Below, in pieces: positions 39,231-48,925 of a DNA stretch of 64,000 nucleotides. Source of the stretch: Tessaracoccus palaemonis (GTDB taxonomy: Bacteria > Actinomycetota > Actinomycetes > Propionibacteriales > Propionibacteriaceae); assembly GCF_019316905.1 (NCBI RefSeq), contig NZ_CP079216.1:1860001-1924000 (forward strand), read 5' to 3'. The notes under the pieces were generated by a model. That model was not told where the DNA came from. It did no database searches and worked only from the letters and a program-made list of their open reading frames with translations. Both the position numbers and the translations under genes were made by a program. Position 1 is the first letter of the stretch; each line of letters begins with the position of its first letter.

Positions 39231-40928
39231 CTACTCCGCGACGATCCCGAACCTGGTGGCCTGCGCATCGAGGAAGCCCTGCGCCCTGCGGATGGTCGAC
39301 GAGCGGTAGGTGCCCTTGCTGCGGGCCTCGAGCAGCGCCTCCTGCCTGGCCTCGGCCATCATCCGCTGGAGTTCGAGGGTCTGCCGCAGCTCATCACTGA
39401 GCTCCTCGGTGGCCTTGGTGAACTTCCTGCTGTCTGCCTTGAGCGCGCGCTTCCGAGCCTGCTCGACGATCTCGGCACTGAACCTCGACCCGTCGGCTCG
39501 CCTCAGGGCATCGCTGTCGAGGGCATCCATCGTCGCGCGACTCAACTCCTCGACGAGCCGGACGTAGTCCTCGCGCTGCCGGGCCTCATCATCGCCGCGG
39601 ACACCGAGGGTCCGGATCACCCACGGCAGCGTCGACCCGTGACCGATCAGCGTCACGATGGCGACGGTGAACGCGATCAGGGTGAGCTCGGAGCGGTACG
39701 GGAAACTGTGCGGCAGCGACTGGGCCGCGGCCAGCGTGACCACTCCCCTCATCCCGGACCACGCGATGACCGCCCCTCCGCGCCAGCCGAGCATCTGCTC
39801 TGTGTAGAACTGCGCATCGGCCTCGACACGGTCCAACCGTCGCTCGACCTGGGCCTTGCGCGGGTGGTCCGGGGCCGCGTCCACCCGTTCCCGGAAGTCG
39901 TCCATCCGGCCAAGCAGGTCGCGGCTGCGGTCCTGACGGTTCCGCAGCCACGCCATGAGCGGTATCACGAAGACGCACCGCACCGCGATCAGCACCGCGG
40001 TGGCGGCCATCCCGATGAGCACCGCATGACCGACGCTCAGCCCGCCGTCGATGACGTCGTCGACGAGGTCCATCAGCTGGAACCCCATCAGGAGGAACAC
40101 GCCGGACTCGAGGATCAGTGAGATGGTGCGCCAGTTCGTGCGCTCCGCCATCCGGTCGTGCGGCGTCAGGTGCTTCACGCTCGTCGCGCCCGTGATGAGG
40201 CCCGTGACGACGACGGCGAGCACCCCCGAGGCGCCCAACTCCTCAGCCGGGATGTAGGCGAGGAAGGGCACCACGAACGAGATCAATGAGGTCAGCACGG
40301 GGTCGTCGACCTTGGAGCGGCCCCAGACGCTGACGGCCCCGACCACGAACCCGACCACCACCGCGACGACAACGGCGTACGCAAAGTCGCCGAGCGCCCC
40401 GCCGAGCGAGATGCCGCCCGCCGTCGCGGCGATGGCGGTGCGCATCAGCACCAGCGCGGTCGCATCGTTGACGAGGCCCTCTCCCTCGAGGATGGTCACG
40501 AGCCTGGACGGGAGGCCGAGGCGCCTGCCGATGCTGGTGGCGGCGACCGCGTCCGGCGGGCTGATGACGGCGCCGAGAGCGACGGCGGAGGCGAAGCTGA
40601 GGTCGGGCAGCAGCCAGTAGATGACGGCACCAGAGGCGAAGGCCGAAGCGATCACCAGCAGGACGGACAGCGCTCCGATAGCGCCGAAGTCCCGTCTGAA
40701 GTCGGTGGTCGGCATGTTGACTGCGGCCGAGTAGAGCAGCGGAGGGAGGACTCCGATGAGGATCCACTCCGGCTCCAGCGCAACGGTTGGCACGCCCGGC
40801 ACCAGGCTGACGAGCAGCCCGACGACCACCAGCGCCACCGGCGCGGCGATCCCGAACCGCTTCGCGGCCACCGACACGACCACGATGATGATCACGGCAG
40901 CCGCGATCAGCAGCAGGGCATCATCCAT
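39231..40928 (-). CDS. Na+/H+ antiporter (CPA1 family)
   Basis: Cation:proton antiporter of 565 residues. The membrane half has about twelve helices with GAVISPPDAVAATSIGRRL and EGLVNDATALVL, the ion-site region of CPA1, plus SGMRGVVTLAAAQSLP. The C-terminal 170 residues are a charged, helical cytoplasmic tail. ATG at 40928 has GGAGG eight bases upstream. Maintains pH and sodium balance. Confidence 0.92.
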   Translation of the reverse strand: MDDALLLIAAAVIIIVVVSVAAKRFGIAAPVALVVVGLLVSLVPGVPTVALEPEWILIGVLPPLLYSAAVNMPTTDFRRDFGAIGALSVLLVIASAFASGAVIYWLLPDLSFASAVALGAVISPPDAVAATSIGRRLGLPSRLVTILEGEGLVNDATALVLMRTAIAATAGGISLGGALGDFAYAVVVAVVVGFVVGAVSVWGRSKVDDPVLTSLISFVVPFLAYIPAEELGASGVLAVVVTGLITGATSVKHLTPHDRMAERTNWRTISLILESGVFLLMGFQLMDLVDDVIDGGLSVGHAVLIGMAATAVLIAVRCVFVIPLMAWLRNRQDRSRDLLGRMDDFRERVDAAPDHPRKAQVERRLDRVEADAQFYTEQMLGWRGGAVIAWSGMRGVVTLAAAQSLPHSFPYRSELTLIAFTVAIVTLIGHGSTLPWVIRTLGVRGDDEARQREDYVRLVEELSRATMDALDSDALRRADGSRFSAEIVEQARKRALKADSRKFTKATEELSDELRQTLELQRMMAEARQEALLEARSKGTYRSSTIRRAQGFLDAQATRFGIVAE

Positions 40929-41005
40929 CTGCAACCTCCAGACTCGTGGGCACCAGTGTGGCGCGACGGTCCAACTGGCCTGCCCCTGCGATTTCACGAC
41001 CGCAC

Positions 41006-41035
41006 GACTTGACGATATGCTCATTTCATCAAGTC
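41006..41035. promoter_or_regulatory. ArsR-type operator/promoter
   Basis: GACTTGA and TCAAGTC (7-bp arms, 16 bases apart) flank an AT-richer GATATGCTCATTTCA just before the arsR ribosome site. Symmetry and position suggest ArsR autorepression. Confidence 0.55.
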
Positions 41036-41045
41036 AGGAGATCCA

Positions 41046-41411
41046 GTGGATTCAGTCGGCGGGCAGCTACCGCTCTATCAGGTGAAGGCCAACCTCTTCA
41101 AGGGGCTTTCGCACCCGGTGCGGGTAAGGATCCTCGAGATCCTGGCCGCCGCCGACGAGGCGTCCGTCACCCAGCTCATCGACGACACCGGGCTCGAGGC
41201 CTCCCACCTGTCGCAGCACCTGGCCGTCCTGCGCCGCCACAACCTCGTCGTCTCGGACCGCCGGGCCTCGCAGGTGTTCTACCGCCTCTCCTTTCCGGAG
41301 GTGGCGGACCTGCTGAGCATCGCCCGTGGGCTGCTCGCGCAGCTGCTGCACACGACGCAGGAGCAGCTGGCCTCGACAGCAGCGCTTCCTGACCTGGGCC
41401 AGCAGCGATGA
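41046..41411 (+). CDS. ArsR/SmtB-family transcriptional regulator
   Basis: 121 residues. The winged helix contains LFKGLSHPVRVRILEILAA, VTQLIDDTGLEASHLSQHLAVLRRHNLVVSDR and the wing RRASQVFYRL. The CVC metal site of the DNA-recognition helix of ArsR is absent (no cysteine in the whole protein), so it may sense something other than a thiol-bound metal. GTG start with AGGAG five bases upstream. It overlaps the SulP gene as ATGA, so it probably controls that transporter. Confidence 0.9.
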   Translation: MDSVGGQLPLYQVKANLFKGLSHPVRVRILEILAAADEASVTQLIDDTGLEASHLSQHLAVLRRHNLVVSDRRASQVFYRLSFPEVADLLSIARGLLAQLLHTTQEQLASTAALPDLGQQR

Positions 41412-43060
41412 GCAGCGCAGCACTCTGGCGCCACTTCGTCGATCTGCTCCCCCACCGGGACGACTACCGCGATGTGAAGCACACCTGGCGCAGGGACGCC
41501 CTTGCGGGCGTCACCGTCGGCATCGTCGCACTCCCCCTCGCGCTGGCCTTCGGTGTCAGTTCCGGCGCCGGCGCCGAGGCCGGCCTCATCACCGCCATCA
41601 TCGCCGGGATCGTCGCGGCGGTCTTCGGCGGGTCGAACGTACAGGTCTCCGGCCCGACGGGCGCGATGGTCGTGGTCCTCGGACCGATCATCGCCAACTA
41701 CGGGATCCGGGCCCTCGGCGTTGTGTGTGTGCTTGCCGGCGCGATGGTCCTTGCGATGGGTCTGTGCAGGCTCGGACAGCTGGTCTCCTTCATCCCCTGG
41801 CCGGTGATCGAGGGGTTCACGCTCGGCATCGCCGTGATCATCTTCCTGCAGCAGGTGCCCGCCGCCTTCGGCGTGGCCGCGGGACCGAGCAGCAACGCGT
41901 TCCTGGCAGCCGTCCAGGCCGCCCCCGGCGTCGACTGGTCGGTGGCCGGGTGGACGCTGGGCATCGTCGCGTTGGTCGTCGCCATCATGCTCCTCACGCC
42001 GCGGATCACGCGGGCCGTCCCCGGCTCGATCATCGCCATCGTGGTGGCCGCCGCGGCCGCCGCCGTGCTGCGACTCCCGGTGGCCACGATCGGGGAACTG
42101 CCCGACGCACTGCCCGCACCGTCGATGCCGATGGCGGGGCTCGAGACCTGGATCGCGCTACTGGGCCCGGCGTTCACCGTTGCGATGCTGGCCGCGATCG
42201 AGTCGCTGCTGTCCGCGCGGGTGGCAGCCTCCATCTCGGACACCGGCCAGGTGCTCGCCGACCGGGAGCTCGTCGGCCAGGGGCTGGCGTCGATCGCAGC
42301 CGGGTTCTTCGGCGGAATGCCAGCCACCGGCGCCATCGCCCGCACGGCGGTCAACATCCGCTCGGGCGGCCGCACGCGCCTGGCCGCAGTGGTGCACGCC
42401 GTCGTCCTGCTCGGCGTCGTCTACCTGGCCAGTCAGGCTGTCGCTACCATCCCGCTCGCCGCCCTCGCCGGGGTGCTGATGGTCACGTCCGTGAAGATGG
42501 TGCCGGTACGCGCCATGCGGGTCATCCTCACCTCGACCCGTTCAGCCGCGGCCATCTTCGTCCTGACCGCGCTGGTCACGGTGAGCGTCGACCTGATCTA
42601 CGCCGTCGGGATCGGCATCCTGGCCGCCGCGTTCTTCTCGCTGCGGGCCCTCGCGAAGAGCAGCGGCGTGCACCGGCAGGAGCTCCCCGGCCCGGCCCAG
42701 CCTGGCGACGAACGCATCGCGGTCTTCCGGATCGACGGCGCCCTGTTCTTCGGTGCGGCCGAGCGGGTGCTCGCGCGCGTCGAGGCGACGCAGGGGGTCA
42801 GCGTCGTCGTGCTGCGCATGTCGCAGGTGCAGATCCTGGACGCCACCGGCGCGCAGGCGCTCACGGAGCTTGTGACCGCGCTGGAGGGGCGCGGCATCAC
42901 CGTGCTCATCAAGGGCATCCGCGCCTCGCACATGAAACTGGCCACCCGGGTCGGTGTGATCGACTCGCTGCGCGTGACGGAGCACCTGTTCGACGGCCTT
43001 TACGACGCCGTCGCCCATGCCCGCAGTCACGTGGCCCGCGAGCTGGCCGCAGCCGGCTGA
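41408..43060 (+). CDS. SulP family anion transporter with STAS domain
   Basis: Transporter of 550 residues. It starts with WRRDALAGVTVGIVALPLALAFGVSSGAG, the SulP signature, followed by about twelve membrane helices; FGGMPATGAIARTAVNIRSGGRTRLA is a conserved inner segment. From about residue 430 a STAS domain (IAVFRIDGALFFGAAERV, LRMSQVQILDATGAQAL) follows. Members carry sulfate, bicarbonate or other anions; bicarbonate (BicA-like) is possible but unproven. Translationally coupled to arsR. Confidence 0.92.
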   Translation: MSSAALWRHFVDLLPHRDDYRDVKHTWRRDALAGVTVGIVALPLALAFGVSSGAGAEAGLITAIIAGIVAAVFGGSNVQVSGPTGAMVVVLGPIIANYGIRALGVVCVLAGAMVLAMGLCRLGQLVSFIPWPVIEGFTLGIAVIIFLQQVPAAFGVAAGPSSNAFLAAVQAAPGVDWSVAGWTLGIVALVVAIMLLTPRITRAVPGSIIAIVVAAAAAAVLRLPVATIGELPDALPAPSMPMAGLETWIALLGPAFTVAMLAAIESLLSARVAASISDTGQVLADRELVGQGLASIAAGFFGGMPATGAIARTAVNIRSGGRTRLAAVVHAVVLLGVVYLASQAVATIPLAALAGVLMVTSVKMVPVRAMRVILTSTRSAAAIFVLTALVTVSVDLIYAVGIGILAAAFFSLRALAKSSGVHRQELPGPAQPGDERIAVFRIDGALFFGAAERVLARVEATQGVSVVVLRMSQVQILDATGAQALTELVTALEGRGITVLIKGIRASHMKLATRVGVIDSLRVTEHLFDGLYDAVAHARSHVARELAAAG

Positions 43061-43279
43061 GGCCGCCGGTTCACGGGAGCGACGCCCGTTTCGTGGCTGC
43101 TGTCGGGATGGTCGAGAACCGCCGCCACGAGCTCCTCCGGGACCCCGGTCTGGCCCGGTCCTACCCGTCCGCGTCGGCCCCGGAGCCCTCCGCCACATCG
43201 AGGGCCGAGGAGGGATCGGCAGGACTCACGTCACCGGCGCTCATGACCGCAGGCTACCGCTGACCCGGGGATCTCCGGT

Positions 43280-44377
43280 TCAGCGCAGATCGGGATGCAT
43301 GCCGAAGGTGGCCTGGGCGCGACGCACGCCCTGCACCCGGCCCGGCGGCAGCAGGTCGGCGAGGAACCCGTAGCGGGCCTCCGTGCGGGCGGCCAGCCCG
43401 TCGCCGTGGCGGACCCGTGCCCGGAGTCGGTACCACCAGTCGCTGATGTCACCCCACCCCGGAGCGGCGAGCGATCCGCCGAACTCCTGCACTGCGAGCG
43501 AGGCGGTGAGGGTGGCGAAGCGGAGCCGGATCTCGAGGGGCCAGCCCGCCAGCGTGCCGAGCACGAATCCCGACCCGAACACGTCGCCCGCGCCGGTGGG
43601 ATCCACCGCCGTCACCGGCAGCGCAGGGCACCAGCACTCCTCTCCCGTCGTCTGATCCAACGCATAGGCCCCGGAGGCGCCGTCGGTGACGACGGCGAGT
43701 TCGACCAGGTTCCCGAGCGCCCTGAGCGCGGCGCGGGGTGAGTCCGTCCGGGTGTAGTTCATCGCCTCGACGGCGTTCGGCATGAACGCGCGGCAGTGCC
43801 GCAGCGGCTCGAGGTCCGCAGGGTCCCACCGACCGGTGTCGTCGAAACCGATGTCGGCGTAGAGTGCCGTGCCCCGCTCAGCCATGGCCGCGAACCAGCC
43901 CGTCTCCCCGCCGAGGTCGACGACCGCGGCGCGCGCCCGCGGTGCCTGGAGGATCCGCTCGTCCAACGGCGTCGGCAGGTCGTGCCCGTGGGTGACCATC
44001 GCCCGGTCCCCGCCGACCGACATGGCGACGGTCAGCGACGTGTGGAACCGTAAGAAACGCGGCGAGCTGTCGAGGTCGATGTGCTCCTGGTCGCGCAGCG
44101 TGTCCCACATCCAGTCGGCATACGCGTCGTCGCCGAATCCCGCGACGAGGCCGGTCCTGAGCCCCAACCGCGAGAGGGCCGTCGCCAGGTTGGCGATGCC
44201 GCCGGGGCACGAGCCGAGGCCTCCGCTCCAGATCTCCTCCCCGGGGCGTGGCATGCGCTCCAACGACGTGAAGATGATGTCGAAGAACACCCGCCCGCTG
44301 GTCAGGACATCCAGCGGCGGGTCGTCGGCCCGCCGGAGATCCGCGAGCGGGTCCCAGCGCTCAGGTCGGACGGTCAT
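43280..44377 (-). CDS. PfkB-family carbohydrate kinase of the ABC sugar operon
   Basis: 365-residue ribokinase-like kinase. VLTSGRVFFDIIFTSLERMPRPGEE opens the domain, CPGGIANLATALSRLGL is the substrate-binding glycine pair and DPTGAGDVFGSGFVLG carries the catalytic aspartate. ATG overlaps the upstream permease stop as ATGA, so it is the last gene of the importer operon. It probably phosphorylates the imported sugar or its hydrolysis product. The C-terminus (about 60 residues) is longer than in most PfkB kinases. Confidence 0.88.
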   Translation of the reverse strand: MTVRPERWDPLADLRRADDPPLDVLTSGRVFFDIIFTSLERMPRPGEEIWSGGLGSCPGGIANLATALSRLGLRTGLVAGFGDDAYADWMWDTLRDQEHIDLDSSPRFLRFHTSLTVAMSVGGDRAMVTHGHDLPTPLDERILQAPRARAAVVDLGGETGWFAAMAERGTALYADIGFDDTGRWDPADLEPLRHCRAFMPNAVEAMNYTRTDSPRAALRALGNLVELAVVTDGASGAYALDQTTGEECWCPALPVTAVDPTGAGDVFGSGFVLGTLAGWPLEIRLRFATLTASLAVQEFGGSLAAPGWGDISDWWYRLRARVRHGDGLAARTEARYGFLADLLPPGRVQGVRRAQATFGMHPDLR

Positions 44378-45180
44378 CTGACGGCCCCTTCCAGCATTCC
44401 GTTGATGAAGTACCGCTGCAGGACCACGAAGGCCGCGACGATCGGCGCGGCGATGATCACCCCGGCCGCAGACATCAGCGCGGTGTCCGCGGTGTACTGG
44501 CCCTGGAAGATGTTCAGGGCGAGCGGCGCTGTCGCCCAGGTCCGCGACGGCGACATGACCAGTGGGATCAGGAACTCGTTCCAGGTCCACATGAACATCA
44601 GCACGGCGACGGTCGAGATGGCCGGCACGAGCGGCGGCGCGGCCACCCGCCACAGCGCAGGCCAACTCGTGGCCCCGTCGAGCGCGGCAGCCTCGATCAG
44701 GTTGTCGGGCAGGGCACGGAACTGCGTGCGCATCCAGAACGTGCCGAACGCCGTCGACTGTGCGATCTGCGGGAGCGCGACCGCCCAGAGCGTGTCGGTG
44801 AGGCCAAGCGACTGGAAGCTGTAGAACAGCGGAATGACGATCGCCTCGGCCGGGATCATCAGGCCGAGCAGGAACAGGCAGAACAGCGCGGTGGCGCCGC
44901 GGAAGTGCATGGTCCCGAACGCATAACCGGCGAGGATGGACAGCGCCAGGGAGGTACACACCACGACGACCGCCACGGTCAGCGAACGGGTCAGCGCGCC
45001 GCCGAAGTCGCCCTGGGCCCACGCGTCGGCGAAGTTCCCCCAGTGCAGCCCGCCCGTCGCGACCCCGAGCTGCGGGCCGAGCGCGGTGAGCACGATGGTA
45101 ACCACCGGAGCGGTGGCGAAGACTGCGAAGACGATGAGCAGGACGTAGTTGAGGATCCGCTCGGTCGAGCTGACCCTCAT
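44374..45180 (-). CDS. Carbohydrate ABC transporter permease (MalG/AraQ-like)
   Basis: 268 residues with six membrane helices. The EAA loop appears as EAAALDGATSWPALWRVAAPPLVPAIST, where it meets the ATPase. N-terminal LLIVFAVFATAPVVTIVLTAL is typical of the MalG-like subunit. Overlaps the neighbouring permease by four bases. No ATP-binding subunit is encoded here, so a shared MsiK-type ATPase is likely. Confidence 0.92.
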   Translation of the reverse strand: MRVSSTERILNYVLLIVFAVFATAPVVTIVLTALGPQLGVATGGLHWGNFADAWAQGDFGGALTRSLTVAVVVVCTSLALSILAGYAFGTMHFRGATALFCLFLLGLMIPAEAIVIPLFYSFQSLGLTDTLWAVALPQIAQSTAFGTFWMRTQFRALPDNLIEAAALDGATSWPALWRVAAPPLVPAISTVAVLMFMWTWNEFLIPLVMSPSRTWATAPLALNIFQGQYTADTALMSAAGVIIAAPIVAAFVVLQRYFINGMLEGAVR

Positions 45181-46097
45181 CGGTCCCTCTCCTCGCCGAT
45201 GCGGCTGACTGCGGCGTTGATGAGGAACACCAGGACCGTCAGGACGACGGCGACGGCGGCCGCCGAGCCGACGTTCTTGTGGTTGAAAGCGCGGTTGAAC
45301 ACCTCGTAGCTCGGCACCGTCGTCGCCGTGCCGGGGCCGCCCGCCGTCGTCATGTACACCAGATCGAACGTCTTCAGCGCCGCGATGATCGTCAGCACGA
45401 GCGCCGTGGCGATCTCCCCGCGGACGCTCGGCAGCGTCACGGCGAAGAACTCCTGCACCGCGGACGCCCCGTCGAGCCGGGCGGCCTCGAAGAGCTCGCG
45501 CGGGATGCGGAGCATGCCGGCCAGCAGGATGAGCATGACGAGCCCCGTCGAGAGCCAGAACCCGATGACGCCGACGGCGGGGAGAGCGAGGTCGGCGTCT
45601 CCGAGCCAGCCGATGTCGGAGTGGATGCCGAGAGCCCCGAGCAGGGAGTTGAGCGTGCCGTCGGTGGCGTAGATGTGACGCCAGGCCACGGCGACGACCA
45701 CCAGGGCGATCACCTGCGGCAGGAAGATCAGGGCCCGGAAGACGCCGAGCCCCCGGACCCGGCCGCGGCGCAGCACCGAGGCCAGCACCAGCCCGACGGC
45801 GGTCGGGGCGATGGCGTAGAAGAAGACGAGGACCAGCGCGTGCCAGATCGCGGCGTGGAAGGCGCGGTCGGAGAGCAGATCAAGGTAGTTCTGCGCGCCG
45901 ACGAACGTCGCGGGCCCGAAGCCCTTCCACTCGTACAGCGAGTAGTTCGCCGTCTGCACGAGGGGGTACAGCATGAAGGCCGCATAGACCACCAGCGCGG
46001 GCAGCAGGTAGAGGTACGGGGTCGCCCGGGAGGCGGCGACGGCCGAGGGCCGCGTCCGGGCACGTCGCTCAGGAGCCGACGAAGGCAGAGTAGTCAT
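45177..46097 (-). CDS. Carbohydrate ABC transporter permease (MalF/UgpA-like)
   Basis: 306 residues, six membrane helices. It begins with a basic tail, then YLYLLPALVVYAAFMLYPLVQT. The EAA motif is FEAARLDGASAVQEFFAVTLPSVRGE. I chose ATG 46097, with GGAGGCC upstream inside the binding-protein gene end, giving a 29-base overlap. Partner of the downstream MalG-like permease. Confidence 0.92.
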   Translation of the reverse strand: MTTLPSSAPERRARTRPSAVAASRATPYLYLLPALVVYAAFMLYPLVQTANYSLYEWKGFGPATFVGAQNYLDLLSDRAFHAAIWHALVLVFFYAIAPTAVGLVLASVLRRGRVRGLGVFRALIFLPQVIALVVVAVAWRHIYATDGTLNSLLGALGIHSDIGWLGDADLALPAVGVIGFWLSTGLVMLILLAGMLRIPRELFEAARLDGASAVQEFFAVTLPSVRGEIATALVLTIIAALKTFDLVYMTTAGGPGTATTVPSYEVFNRAFNHKNVGSAAAVAVVLTVLVFLINAAVSRIGEERDR

Positions 46098-47430
46098 CCT
46101 CGAAGGCCTCCAGAACCTGCTGCGCGGAACGCTGCCCACCGAGGACCTCCTGCAGTCCCTGGCCCGCGGTGTCGGAGAAGGTCGGCGTCGCGTAGTCGAG
46201 GTAGGGCAGCAGCGTGCCCGTCTCGGACACCGTCGCGAAGGCGGTGAAGATGTCGTTCTGGACGCCGTCGGCTGGAGCGAGCTCGGCGGTGTCGTTGACG
46301 GGCATGCCGCCGTTGTCCGCGATCATCGTCATCGCCTCGTCCGATGTGATGAAGTCGAGGTAGGCGGCCGCGACGTCCGGATTCTCGGCCTTGGCGGGGA
46401 TGGAGAACGGGATGCCCGTGCCACCCGTGGTGGCGACCTGACCGTCGAGGCCCGCCAGGGTGATGAAGTGCAGGTCGTCGCCCATCACCGCCTCCATGTC
46501 CGTGGCCAGCCAGCTCCCGCCCGGCAGGAACACACCGGTGCCCTTGGTGAAGGCCGTCCAGGCCGCGTCATAGTCGGTCCCGTTGGGCGAGGACCCGAAG
46601 TAGCCCTCGGAGCCCCACGTCTCGAACTGCTCCATGGCTGCGGTGTTGCCGTCGTCGAGCCAGGTCGCCCCCGCGTTGCCCATGCCGAGCGCGACGATCT
46701 CGTCGGCGGCGACGAAGTTGCTCTGCAGGGGGCCGAAGACGTGCAGTGCGGGCCACTTGTCGAGGTTCCCGAGCGCCATCGGCTGCTGGCCGGCCTCCTT
46801 GGCCGTATCGAGGGCCGTGAGGTATTCGTCCCAGCTCGTCGGCGCCTCGAGGCCGAGGTCGTCGAGCTTGGACTGCGAGTAGAAGATGCCGACGATCTCG
46901 CCGGTCTGCGGCAGCCCGTACAGGTTCCCGTCGCCGAACGTCGTGGCGTCGGACGAGTAGCGGACCTTGCTCAGCACCGAGTCGGTGAACCTGTCCTCCC
47001 AGCCGTAGGCCTCCGCATAGCCGGTGAGGTCGGTCAGCTGGCCGGCCGAGACGAACTGCCCCATGTCACCGCGGGCGTTGTTGACCTGCACGACGTCCGG
47101 CACGTCCGAGCCGCCGAGAGCAAGCGTCACCTGCTGTTTGAGGTCATCGGTGGACTGACTGGTCCGCTTGATCGTGACGTTCGGATAGGTGTCCTCGAAC
47201 GCGGCGTTGAGCGCCTCGAGGGCATCATTCTGTGAGCCGCGGACCTCCTGGTCCCACACGACCAGTTCGACATCCCCGAGGGCTGAGATGTCCGTCGAGA
47301 CGGCCGACGGGGAGGACGCGGTGGGCGTGGAGCTGGTGGAGTTGTCGCCGGGGGCACAGGCGGTGAGCGCCAGCACGCCGGCGAGGGCCCCACCACCCAG
47401 CACGCGCAGGGCGGGTCGGAACAGTGGCAT
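46069..47430 (-). CDS. Sugar ABC transporter substrate-binding lipoprotein
   Basis: 453 residues. The signal peptide ends in the lipobox LALTAC with Cys25, followed by a Ser/Thr linker and a family 1 solute-binding fold (LVVWDQEVRGSQNDALEALNAAFE, PDVVQVNNARGDMGQF, GLPQTGEIVGIFYSQSKL). ATG 47430 has GAGGAGG seven bases upstream. First gene of the operon and divergent from the GH4 glycosidase gene, hinting at a shared glycoside substrate. Confidence 0.93.
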   Translation of the reverse strand: MPLFRPALRVLGGGALAGVLALTACAPGDNSTSSTPTASSPSAVSTDISALGDVELVVWDQEVRGSQNDALEALNAAFEDTYPNVTIKRTSQSTDDLKQQVTLALGGSDVPDVVQVNNARGDMGQFVSAGQLTDLTGYAEAYGWEDRFTDSVLSKVRYSSDATTFGDGNLYGLPQTGEIVGIFYSQSKLDDLGLEAPTSWDEYLTALDTAKEAGQQPMALGNLDKWPALHVFGPLQSNFVAADEIVALGMGNAGATWLDDGNTAAMEQFETWGSEGYFGSSPNGTDYDAAWTAFTKGTGVFLPGGSWLATDMEAVMGDDLHFITLAGLDGQVATTGGTGIPFSIPAKAENPDVAAAYLDFITSDEAMTMIADNGGMPVNDTAELAPADGVQNDIFTAFATVSETGTLLPYLDYATPTFSDTAGQGLQEVLGGQRSAQQVLEAFEDDYSAFVGS

Positions 47431-47593
47431 GGGATCCTCCTCGGTCGGGTGCTTCCTGCACATCCTTCCACTTTTCAAGCATCACCCCGGCCACCGCACG
47501 CCGGACCGGGCCGGATTGAGGCCGGCGGCTCTGCTGCGCACGTCGATGAGTGCGGCGATACCCTTGGCGGGACGTCGACGTGGAGGAAGAGAA

Positions 47594-48925
47594 GTGAAGC
47601 TGGTCATCCTTGGCGGCGGAGGATTCCGCGTGCCCCTCGTCTATGGAGCGCTCACGGGCAGCCCACTCATCGACGAGGTGACGCTGTACGACTCCTCGAC
47701 CGACCGGCTCCGCACCATCGAACGGATCATCAGGCAGCTGCCAGCCGGCCCGCGGCTCACGATCAGCGCCGACCTCGCCCGGTCCCTGACCGGCGCGGAC
47801 TTCGTGTTCGCCGCCATTCGCGTCGGCGGGACCGCCGGGCGGATCGCGGACGAGCGGGTCGCGCTCGGCCTCGGTCTCCTCGGCCAGGAGACGATCGGGC
47901 CCGGCGGCCTCGCGTACGCCCTGCGCACCATCCCCGTCATGAACCAGGTGGCGGAAACGATCGCCCGCGTCGCACCGGATGCCTGGACGATCAACTTCAC
48001 CAATCCGGCCGGCATCGTGACGCAGGCGATGCGCCGCGTGCTCGGCGACCGGGTCGTCGGCATCTGCGACACCCCGATCGGCCTGGTGAAGCGGGTCTCG
48101 CGCCTCCTGGGCGTCGACCTGCAGACCGAAGAGGCACGCGTGGACTACGACTACATCGGACTCAACCACCTCGGCTGGCTCCGTTCCGTCCGGATCGACG
48201 GGGTCGATAGGCTCGGCGGGATCCTCGCCGACGATGCGGCGCTCGACCAGATCGAGGAGGCGCGGCTGATCGGCAAGGACTGGGTCCGCGCGACCGGGGC
48301 CCTGCCGAACGAGTACCTCTACTACTACCTGCACACCCAGGAGGCCGTGGCCAGCATCCTCGACGGCGGGCAGACCCGCGGCGAGTTCCTCCACGCGACG
48401 CAGGGACGGTTCTACGAGGCCGCCTGCTGCGCCGACTCGCCGCTGGAGACCTGGCGCTCCGCGCTCCGCAACCGCGAGGAGACCTACATGGCCGAGGCCC
48501 GCGACGAGGACCGTCGCGAGGAGGACGTCGCGGGGGGCGGGTATCAGGAGGTGGCGCTGCGCCTGATGACCGCGATCGCGACGGGCAGCCGGGAGCGCAT
48601 GATCCTCGACGTCGGCAACGCCCACGCATGGGGTCGGGTCAGCGACGCGCTGCCGGACGACGTCGTCGTCGAGGTTCCGTGCATCGTCGACGCGGACGGT
48701 CCCCACCCGCAGCAGGTGGCACCGCTCGCGCTCGATCAGCTGGGCCGGCTGGCGACCCTCCGCGCCTCGGAGGCGGCCATCATGGACGCGGCGCTCACTG
48801 GCTCGCGGGACCGCGCCTGGGAAGGCTTCAGCATCCACCCCCTCGTGAACTCCCCCGCCCTGGGCGCCAAGCTCCTGACCGGCTACACCGCCGCCCATCC
48901 TGAGATCGCCTCTCTGTTCGACTGA
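47594..48925 (+). CDS. GH4 family glycosidase (6-phospho-beta-glucosidase-like)
   Basis: NAD+- and divalent-metal-dependent glycosidase of 443 residues. The Rossmann start is KLVILGGGGFRVP, AAIRVGGTAGRIADERVAL follows, with the metal-site cysteine in GICDTPIGLV and the histidine in GLNHLGWLRS. GH4 enzymes work by redox-elimination, and this branch usually acts on 6-phospho-beta-glucosides. Start GTG 47594 with GGAGGAAGAG upstream. Divergent from the ABC importer; with a kinase in the operon but no PTS, substrate phosphorylation is unexplained. Confidence 0.9.
   Translation: MKLVILGGGGFRVPLVYGALTGSPLIDEVTLYDSSTDRLRTIERIIRQLPAGPRLTISADLARSLTGADFVFAAIRVGGTAGRIADERVALGLGLLGQETIGPGGLAYALRTIPVMNQVAETIARVAPDAWTINFTNPAGIVTQAMRRVLGDRVVGICDTPIGLVKRVSRLLGVDLQTEEARVDYDYIGLNHLGWLRSVRIDGVDRLGGILADDAALDQIEEARLIGKDWVRATGALPNEYLYYYLHTQEAVASILDGGQTRGEFLHATQGRFYEAACCADSPLETWRSALRNREETYMAEARDEDRREEDVAGGGYQEVALRLMTAIATGSRERMILDVGNAHAWGRVSDALPDDVVVEVPCIVDADGPHPQQVAPLALDQLGRLATLRASEAAIMDAALTGSRDRAWEGFSIHPLVNSPALGAKLLTGYTAAHPEIASLFD

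Noticed and set aside
43061..43279. Small gene between the SulP and PfkB genes
   Set aside because: Open frames there lack a ribosome site and start codon in good context; I see nothing else in the stretch.
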